From Paractinoplanes pyxinae (GTDB lineage Bacteria > Actinomycetota > Actinomycetes > Mycobacteriales > Micromonosporaceae), in assembly GCF_026626335.1 (NCBI RefSeq), contig NZ_JAPNTZ010000020.1:1-64000 (forward strand): a stretch of 64,000 bases of DNA, read 5' to 3'. Position 1 is the stretch's first letter. Each line of letters opens with the position of its first letter. The position numbers were made by a program, and so were the translations under genes. Shown here piece by piece: positions 59,201 to 64,000 of this stretch. Under the pieces are notes generated by a model, which saw only the letters and a list, made by a program, of their open reading frames with translations, was not told the DNA's origin and made no database searches.

Positions 59201-62089
59201 GCGGACGCCCGCTCCGAGGATGTCGACTCCCTGGACGCTCCTTCCGCGGACGCCCGCTCCGAGGATGTCGACTCCCTGGACGCTCCTTCCGCGGACGCCC
59301 GCTCCAGGGATGTCGACTCCCTGGACGCTCCTTCCGCGGACGCCCGCTCCGAGGATGTCGACTCCCTGGACGCTCCTTCCGCGGACGCCCGCTCCAGGGA
59401 TGTCGCCTCCGCAGATGCTCACTTCACGGACGCCGGCTCCCAGGACGCCGGCTCGTTGGCAGCCCACTCTGCGAACACCCGATCCGGGGACGCGGGCGCC
59501 CATGATGTTGACTCGCCGCCAGCCCACCCCGGGGACGCCGATTCGCTGAACGCCCACTCCCGGGATAGCGACTCCACCGGCGCCGACTCCGTGGACGCTC
59601 ACTCCGCGGCTGCCCACTCCAGTGGTGTCGGCTCCGCGGACGCTCCATCCATCAACGATGGCCCCCAGGACACCGACTCCACGGACGCGGACTCCGAGGA
59701 TGTCCGCTCCTGGGATGCCGACCCGGTTGCCGGCTCGCGGAGCGGGGCTGCCGTCGAGGAGCCGGTCGCGGCCGAGGCTGAGTCGCCCGTTGCTTCGCCA
59801 GAGGTCGTAGCTGAGCCCGATGCCGCGTCGCCCGATGAGCGCCGGGCCGACTCGCGGGATGCCGAGCCGACGGGCGCTGACGACACGGTTGCCGAGGCGT
59901 CGGTCGTCGAGGAAGAGGTGGTCGAGGGCGAGACCGTCTTCGACGAGCCCTACGTTCCCTCGTACCTGCCCGAGCCGTACTACCCGATGCCGGGCGTCTA
60001 CCGCTCGGAGGCCCGGGCGACCGAACCCGACTACTCGGCGCCCGACGACTTCTTCTTCGGGCCTTCGTCGGCGGGAACGTTCGCCAGTTCGCTCGAGCTG
60101 CCGTCCACGACGGAGTCGACGGTCCCGTACTTCGGCGACCGCCCCGACTTCGAGAGCACCCGCAACCTCGCGGAGTTCGCCACTCCCCGCCGCTTCGACG
60201 CGCCCGACGACGACCCCCCGCTCTTCGAGGCCCCGAACCGCCAGGTGGCGCGCACCTTCGAGGCTCCCGACCCGGCGACCTCGGGAAGCATCGTCCTCCC
60301 GGACCTGGACCCGCCCGCAACCGACCGGCCGGCCCCTACACCGGAAAGTGTCGATTCGCCCGACAGCGCACCCGACCCGGCAGCTGCGACTCCGAGCGCG
60401 TTCGACTCGCCTTTCACCACGCCCGAGGCGACGGCGGACACCTTCGCTTCGCCCAGCAGCACGCCCGATCCCACACCCGCGACGCCGCGAACCTTCGACC
60501 CGTCTCTCACCACGCCCGCCGCGACGGCGGCAACACCGGACACCCTCGCTTCGCCCGGCAGCGCGTCCGGCCCGGCCGGCGACGACGCCGACCTGCCGGT
60601 CTTCGATGCTGACCGGCCCGTCGCGGACGCTGACGCCGAGTCCGCAGGCCGTTTCTCCGCATCGGCCACCCCGCAGGCGCGCGCCGAAGAGGCCGACCCG
60701 GAGCTCGACGTCACGCGGAGCTTCGACGCGCCGGACCTGGACGCCACCCGCCGGCTGCAGGTGCCCGGGCTCGAATCCACCCGCCAGCTTCCGGCCGACG
60801 CGATCGAACGCGCCCGCCGCCTCGGCTCCCCTGCCTCGAAGCCCGAGCCGGAGGCCGGCGCTCAGCCGAAGCCCACGGCTTCCGAGGCCGAACGGCCCGC
60901 GGAAAGTTCGCCTCCGCGCTCGGTGCCGGTCGTTCCCGGCGCCGGCACGGACCCGCTGCCCAAGCGGCCCACCACGTCCGAGACGTTCGCCGAGCCCCTG
61001 CCGCGACGCGTGCCGTCGCAGCGGTCGACGCCGTCCGTCGCCGAGCCGTCGCGCTCCTCCCTGGCCGAGCCACTGCCCCAGCGGCCCTTGCTGCCCCCGG
61101 CAGCCCAGCCGCTGCCGCCGCGCTCGCCCCTGTCCGACACCGCTCGCCCGTCCGCGACCGACCCGCTCCCCCAGCGCTCACCCTTCGCGAGCCCAACTCC
61201 CACCGAGCCGCTACCCCAGCGGTCGCCCTTCGCGAGCCCGGCTCCCACCGATTCGCTGCCCCAACGGTCGCCCTTCGCGAGCCCGACCCCCACCGAGCCG
61301 CTACCCCAGCGGACGCCCGCCGCGGACCCTTCCCGCCCTGATCCGCTTCCGCGGCGAGCGCAGGGCGCAGACCCCTCCCCGACGTTGCCCCAGCGCTCGC
61401 CCGCCGCGGATCCCTTCCGTAGCAGTCCACTTCCGCAGCGATCGGCCAACGCGGACCCGGCCCAGGGGTCGCCCGCCGAGCCACCCGCTCAGCGCTCCCC
61501 CTACGCCAGGCCTTCGGTCGCGGACTCATTCCCGCGGCGGCTGCCCGACCCGGCCCCCGCCGAGCCACCCGCTCAGCGGACGCCCTTCGCGGGGCCGACC
61601 CCAGCCGAGCCACCCGCTCAGCGGACGCCCTTCCCGGAGCCGACCACCGCTGGACCGAGCACGGACCTGGGCAACTTGTTCGCCGGCGGCCGCACCGCGG
61701 AGCCGGACGAGTTCGCGGATCCGACTCCGCTGCGGCGACCCGCGACGCTCGGCGACCGCCCTTACTCGTTCCGACCCGGCCAGGACACCGCTGAGCCGAC
61801 GGCCACGCCTCAGCCGACCGCAGAGTCCGCCCCACCGGCGTACGCGGCGCAATCGACCCCGCGCCGGCCCGCCGACCTCGGCGACCATCTGCGCGAGACC
61901 CGCCCGGCCGACCTGGGCGACCACCTGCGCGAGTCGCGGCCGGCCGACCTGGCCCAGTACAGCACCCGCACCCGCCGCGCGACCTCGGAGAAGCCGGACG
62001 AGCCGAAGCCCGCCCGGCGCCCGGCCACCCTGGCCGACCAACTGCCCAAGCCCCGCCGTAAGGCTGACGGCGACCAGCCCTCGAGCTGA
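56228..62089 (+). CDS. MMPL-family RND transporter with a very long repetitive cytoplasmic tail
   Basis: A 1,953-residue single reading frame. Residues 1 to about 690 are a complete MMPL transporter of about 12 helices, with the paired proton-relay motifs GMAIDYGLFMVGRF (about 240) and GLSTDYEVFLLSR (about 586), usually exporting lipids or envelope components. After the last helix (about 675) comes a roughly 1,260-residue low-complexity tail: an acidic part (about 790-930), Asp/Ala/Ser pentad repeats (about 900-1165) with six 15-residue tandem repeats, and a Pro/Arg-rich part with LPQRSPFASPTPTEP repeats (about 1645-1695). Typical relatives are near 700-800 residues. The frame is open throughout, so fusion by error is unlikely. 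Confidence 0.88.
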   Translation: MFAGWGSWVARFRWPVLSVALVAVISAGVWGLGVFGQLTEGGYNDPDSESAQATEAVQKAFGAQGGDLVVIYTPTKVKITDVPLGKRVRDKLTALPKSAVKGSTSYFSTRSPQFVSKDKTSAVALVTLVGADDGAKLESYRDVKDKFAVEGATVQLAGGVVLADTTSTLSTEDLAKAEIISLPVVLILLLFLFGSLVAASLPVLVGGAAVLGSLGILHAIAGVHEVNSFAVNVASLLGLGMAIDYGLFMVGRFREEQSAGRTPAEAVRRTVATAGRTVVFSATLLMTALAGLLLFPQGFLKSLAYGGLAAVGLAALLSLTLLPALLAILGPRVDKLPIKLPGRGKGGAFWGRLAAAVLRRPVVVALPILAGLIVLAAPIAGVRFGEADERTLPPGNSARQAIETLKADFPQFSGNGMPIVLRGQADTSAFAVTLRQIPGIAQISPAQRAGGITVFNATLRASDPFSSEARDVVDQIRSLAVPNGAELLVGGTTARNVDSLAATAAKLPWMVAMLVGATLILMFFAFGSILLPIKAVVMSALSLSATFGILVWIFQDGHGASWLNVTPAPLEAGIVVLMAAVVFGLSTDYEVFLLSRMVEARAHGASTNEAVTAGLARTGKVISAAALLLIVVTGAFALSSVTTMRFVGVGMIVALLLDATVVRMLLVPAVLGLLGNASWWAPGPLKRLQERAGLSEHAGEETPALPSGRHAAGEVTAVLALPPGPAKYSAWDREAAGVMLLPPDMMPRALPAGSEAATEIIPKITDETPAPDAASGSASASGSAAVPGSAAASLDDDIVDAEIIEDDEPESPAKNDKSDEDHVDAEIVDEPADPAAAPPADGADSPGDESASASADDSVEASPAAASPDDEAAAAATPIDRDATSPVTDESSNPADADATGADSAAAGTKDAHSTDTDSVDARSEDADSMDALSEQADSADADSTSAHSAENDSDSLTAHSTDDDFTDADSLDAPATDGRSEDVDSLDAPSADARSEDVDSLDAPSADARSEDVDSLDAPSADARSRDVDSLDAPSADARSEDVDSLDAPSADARSRDVASADAHFTDAGSQDAGSLAAHSANTRSGDAGAHDVDSPPAHPGDADSLNAHSRDSDSTGADSVDAHSAAAHSSGVGSADAPSINDGPQDTDSTDADSEDVRSWDADPVAGSRSGAAVEEPVAAEAESPVASPEVVAEPDAASPDERRADSRDAEPTGADDTVAEASVVEEEVVEGETVFDEPYVPSYLPEPYYPMPGVYRSEARATEPDYSAPDDFFFGPSSAGTFASSLELPSTTESTVPYFGDRPDFESTRNLAEFATPRRFDAPDDDPPLFEAPNRQVARTFEAPDPATSGSIVLPDLDPPATDRPAPTPESVDSPDSAPDPAAATPSAFDSPFTTPEATADTFASPSSTPDPTPATPRTFDPSLTTPAATAATPDTLASPGSASGPAGDDADLPVFDADRPVADADAESAGRFSASATPQARAEEADPELDVTRSFDAPDLDATRRLQVPGLESTRQLPADAIERARRLGSPASKPEPEAGAQPKPTASEAERPAESSPPRSVPVVPGAGTDPLPKRPTTSETFAEPLPRRVPSQRSTPSVAEPSRSSLAEPLPQRPLLPPAAQPLPPRSPLSDTARPSATDPLPQRSPFASPTPTEPLPQRSPFASPAPTDSLPQRSPFASPTPTEPLPQRTPAADPSRPDPLPRRAQGADPSPTLPQRSPAADPFRSSPLPQRSANADPAQGSPAEPPAQRSPYARPSVADSFPRRLPDPAPAEPPAQRTPFAGPTPAEPPAQRTPFPEPTTAGPSTDLGNLFAGGRTAEPDEFADPTPLRRPATLGDRPYSFRPGQDTAEPTATPQPTAESAPPAYAAQSTPRRPADLGDHLRETRPADLGDHLRESRPADLAQYSTRTRRATSEKPDEPKPARRPATLADQLPKPRRKADGDQPSS
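59135..59404 (+). repeat. six 45-bp tandem repeats in the MMPL tail
   Basis: Units start at 59135, 59180, 59225, 59270, 59315 and 59360 with an exact 45-bp period, encoding DSLDAPSADARS(E/R)DV (about residues 970-1059). Flanking sequence shows the same pentad pattern in more diverged form. Copies differ by very few bases. Confidence 0.95.
61153..61320 (+). repeat. 45-bp repeats of LPQRSPFASP type near the MMPL C-terminus
   Basis: Three nearly identical 45-bp units and a decaying fourth encode (T/D)(E/S/D)PLPQRSPFASP(T/A)PT. The unit length equals that of the Asp/Ser repeats upstream although the sequence is unrelated. Similar RPADLGDHLRE repeats occur nearer the end (about residues 1880-1910). 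Confidence 0.85.
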
Positions 62090-62093
62090 GGGG

Positions 62094-62831
62094 TCAGCGG
62101 AAGACGAGGCCGCCGCCGACCTCGAGCACCTGGCCGGTCAGCGCGCCCGAACCCTCCGAGACGAGCAGCCGCACGGTGGCGACCAGGTCCTCGGGGACCA
62201 GGGCGCGCGGCACCGCCTGGGTGGCCAGCAGCGGAGCGTGCGCCTCGGCGTCCCGGCCGGCGGCCAGCTCGGCCTCGCCCTCGGTGCGGATGGCGCCCGG
62301 CGACAGCGCGTTGACGGTGATGCCGGCCGGTCCCAGCGCGCGAGCCAGCGACCGGGTCAAGCCGATCAGGGCGGCCTTGCTCGACACGTACGCGGGACCG
62401 GACGGGCCACCCATGCGCACGGTCGGCGAGACGACGTTGACGATGCGGCCCCAGCCCCGCTCGGCCATCCCGGGGCTGAGAGACTGGGCGAGCAGCATCG
62501 GCGCCGTGACGTTGACCGCGAACGTCTGCTGCCACTCGGTCAGCGGCAGCTCGTCGAACGCCACATTGGACGCCTTGGCCGCGTTATTGACCAGCACGTC
62601 GATCGGGCCGGCGCGCTCGGCCAGGCCGCGCACGGCGCCGGCGTCGGCCAGGTCCGCGTCGAGCAGGGTGGCCTCCGCGCCCAGGTCGCGGCAGAGTCGG
62701 GCGACGTTCTCGGCTTCCTCGTCGGCGTCCAGGTGATGCAGCCACAGATGGTGTCCCGGCCGGGCCAGGCCGACGGCCAGGGCCGCCCCGATGCCGCGCC
62801 GAGCGCCCGTGATCAGAATCCGCCGCCCCAT
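62094..62831 (-). CDS. short-chain dehydrogenase/reductase (FabG-like)
   Basis: A 245-residue classical SDR. The cofactor loop is TGARRGIG (about 8-15), LVNNAAKAS near 83-92 is the NNAG-type motif, and the catalytic YVSSK near 147-151 follows an NVVS serine. The C-terminal SPGAIRTEGE and LEVGGGL match ketoreductases of the FabG type. Which substrate it reduces is unclear. ATG 62831 has AAGG about 8 bp upstream, so the GTG three codons earlier is not used. It converges on the MMPL gene, with only 4 bp between stops. Confidence 0.87.
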   Translation of the reverse strand: MGRRILITGARRGIGAALAVGLARPGHHLWLHHLDADEEAENVARLCRDLGAEATLLDADLADAGAVRGLAERAGPIDVLVNNAAKASNVAFDELPLTEWQQTFAVNVTAPMLLAQSLSPGMAERGWGRIVNVVSPTVRMGGPSGPAYVSSKAALIGLTRSLARALGPAGITVNALSPGAIRTEGEAELAAGRDAEAHAPLLATQAVPRALVPEDLVATVRLLVSEGSGALTGQVLEVGGGLVFR

Positions 62832-62907
62832 GCCGTTCACCTTAAGCCGATCAACCTCGGAAAAGACCAGGTGAACATCGATGTGTTGAACGCCGCCGGC
62901 CGAAAGG

Positions 62908-62952
62908 GGCGTGGCCGAGCGGCCCGCTGGCGCTGGGTCGCTCGGCCACGCC
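62908..62952 (-). terminator. terminator for the EamA gene
   Basis: A perfect 14-bp stem (GGCGTGGCCGAGCG / CGCTCGGCCACGCC) with a 17-nt loop, 57 bp after the EamA stop; on the minus strand the stem is followed by CCTTTC. Confidence 0.6.
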
Positions 62953-63009
62953 TGTCTTCATGGTGCCCCGCCGCGGCGGTCATCGCACTGCGCCGAGGAC
63001 AGGTGTCGG

Positions 63010-63915
63010 TCAGCTGCGCTCGGCCAACGCGGCCGTCGCGGACGTGGGAACGGGCGCGGGCTGGGTGGGAGCGGGGCGGGTCGAGAGCCAGCAACCCGCG
63101 GCGACCAGGGCGAAGCCGGCGAGCGTGCTCACTCCGAAGTGCTCGTCGAGCAAGGCCACGCCCAGCAGCACGGCGACCACGGGGTTCACGTAGGTGACCA
63201 GCCCGGCGCGGGTCGAGCCGACCTGGGCGATGAGCTGGTAGAAGGCGAGCAGGGCGAGCGCGGTGCAGAAGAGGCCGAGCACCGCCAGCGACGCCCACGC
63301 CTCCATGCGTACGGGATCGGTCGGCAAAGCGAACAGCGTGAACGGCAGCAAAGCCAGCGCGGTGATGCCGGTGGTGGCGCCGACCAGCGACTCGGTGGGC
63401 ACGTCGGCCAGGCGGCGCTGGACGAGCATCGTGGCCACGGCGTAGCTGATCGCCGCGACCAGCACCATGCCGGCGCCGAGCAGGCCGAGGCGGCCACCGG
63501 AGAGGTCCAGGCCGACCAGCAGGGCCACCCCGCCGAAGCCGAGAACCAGGCCGGCCACGCGGATCGGGGTGAGCCGCTCGGTGCGGGCCATGAGCAGGGC
63601 GATGGCGACCGGTTCGACCGCGATGAGCAGGCCGGTCAGCGACGAGCTGATGTGCGTTTCGCCGTACGTGATGAGCAGGAACGGCCCGAGGATGTGCACG
63701 AAGGCCAGGACGACGACCGGGCCCATGCGACCGCGCAGCCGGGCCAGCGAACCACGCGCGGCGGCGATCGGCAGCAGCACGAGCGCGGCGATCGCGACCC
63801 GGCCGAACACCACGAGCAGCGGCGACAGGTCCTCGATGGCAATCTTGATCAGGAAGTACGGGATGCCCCAGAGCACCGAGACCACGAGGAAGAGAAACCA
63901 GGCGCGTCGATTCAC
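63010..63915 (-). CDS. EamA (DMT superfamily) transporter
   Basis: A 301-residue, ten-helix exporter of the drug/metabolite superfamily, with two EamA repeats (about 5-135 and 145-285). LLIAVEPVAIALL and TYVNPVVAVLLGV carry the conserved P residues of each repeat. The GTG start at 63915 has a GGTCGAGG ribosome site. Members export amino acids, nucleosides or small metabolites; substrate unknown. It is divergent from the gene starting at 63987, the usual arrangement for an EamA gene with a LysR regulator. Confidence 0.87.
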   Translation of the reverse strand: MNRRAWFLFLVVSVLWGIPYFLIKIAIEDLSPLLVVFGRVAIAALVLLPIAAARGSLARLRGRMGPVVVLAFVHILGPFLLITYGETHISSSLTGLLIAVEPVAIALLMARTERLTPIRVAGLVLGFGGVALLVGLDLSGGRLGLLGAGMVLVAAISYAVATMLVQRRLADVPTESLVGATTGITALALLPFTLFALPTDPVRMEAWASLAVLGLFCTALALLAFYQLIAQVGSTRAGLVTYVNPVVAVLLGVALLDEHFGVSTLAGFALVAAGCWLSTRPAPTQPAPVPTSATAALAERS

Positions 63916-63935
63916 ACCTCGACCCTGCTCCCGTA

Positions 63936-63953
63936 CGGTAGTAAGCGGTAGTA
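63936..63953. promoter_or_regulatory. direct repeat in the EamA/LysR divergent gap
   Basis: CGGTAGTA occurs at 63936-63943 and again at 63946-63953, ten bases apart, i.e. one helical turn. It is a candidate regulator site in a divergent promoter. Confidence 0.4.
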
Positions 63954-63986
63954 CCGACTTGCTGAAGCCGTAATTAGGTGAGCTTA

Positions 63987-64000
63987 TGATCGACGTACGC
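63987..64000 (+). CDS. start of a probable LysR-family regulator (cut by the window end)
   Basis: Only ATG-ATC-GAC-GTA and two more bases (MIDV) are present, preceded by AGGTGAG. Many actinobacterial LysR regulators begin M(I/L)DVRR, and the divergent EamA neighbour is typical of them. The identity is an inference from context. Confidence 0.4.

Noticed and set aside
59115..59420. CRISPR-like array
   Set aside because: Units are contiguous 45-bp coding repeats with no spacers, in frame with the MMPL gene; no cas genes in the window.
62908..62952. tRNA-like cloverleaf
   Set aside because: One simple 14-bp stem-loop only; no T-loop GTTCGAATC-like sequence or acceptor stem; fits a terminator.
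59820..63197. Alternative plus frame of 1,125 codons overlapping the MMPL tail and the SDR gene
   Set aside because: Arg/Pro/Ser-rich product with no domains, running through an opposing gene with good SDR motifs; stop-free only because of base composition.

Overview
The window looks like chromosomal DNA of a filamentous actinomycete, most probably Actinoplanes or another member of the Micromonosporaceae. This is inferred from the very high GC content, GTG/TTG starts, overlapping ATGA/GTGA gene junctions, an actinobacterial rRNA leader, and the mix of CBM2 glycosidases, IclR, MmyB-type and STAS proteins. No tRNA, intact rRNA gene, prophage, insertion sequence or CRISPR array was found.

Layout. 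1-430 is the promoter and leader of an rRNA operon on the minus strand; the 16S gene lies just left of the window. 490-1262 holds tandem repeats, a 133-bp hairpin and the first copy of a dispersed repeat. After an amidohydrolase and a PAP2 protein, 3.8-10.8 kb is a complete protocatechuate (beta-ketoadipate) island: pcaH-pcaG-pcaB-pcaL(DC fusion)-pcaI-pcaJ on the minus strand, a divergent IclR regulator, and pobA. They turn 4-hydroxybenzoate into protocatechuate and then into beta-ketoadipyl-CoA. 10.9-17.3 kb has a DHA2 exporter, a double-HTH AsnC regulator, a UPF0718/TIGR03943 membrane pair, a propeller-like protein and a polysaccharide deacetylase. 17.4-20.1 kb is a two-gene xylan-degrading operon (GH10-CBM2, CE1-CBM2) with a CelR/CebR-type operator. 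20.3-21.6 kb is a scrambled region: the second dispersed repeat copy, an inverted repeat pair and fragments of a divergent TetR/SDR pair.

21.6-24.9 kb carries DUF4287, a TrmO-like methyltransferase and an MFS exporter preceded by a candidate attenuator (14-codon leader peptide plus terminator hairpin). 24.9-29.1 kb is an IclR regulator divergent from a nitrate/sulfonate/aromatic-type ABC transporter. 29.1-35.4 kb has a GlsB-like protein, an HhH protein, a redox gene divergent from an MmyB-type regulator, and a minus-strand STAS / four-TM sensor-like protein / PstS-like lipoprotein set resembling the GlnX-GlnH arrangement. 35.5-41.1 kb has a catalytically degenerate PAF-acetylhydrolase-like protein with duplicated active-site repeats, 87-bp tandem repeats, a MazF-like toxin, an F420-type reductase, an ArsR/SRPBCC pair, an erythromycin esterase homologue and a Nudix hydrolase.

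41.2-53.6 kb is rich in signalling genes: a ricin-type lectin, a LacI-sensor diguanylate cyclase coupled to an ANTAR-PAS-SpoIIE phosphatase, a GGDEF-EAL protein and a STAS protein, mixed with central carbon genes (gnd, pgm) and a second MazF-like toxin. 53.6-64 kb has yaaA, an FKBP isomerase, a membrane-anchored protein, an MMPL transporter with a roughly 1,260-residue repetitive tail, an SDR, an EamA transporter and the first codons of a probable LysR gene. The strongest candidates for something undescribed are the MMPL tail, the MFS leader attenuator, the dispersed hairpin repeat, and the STAS/4TM/PstS-like set.
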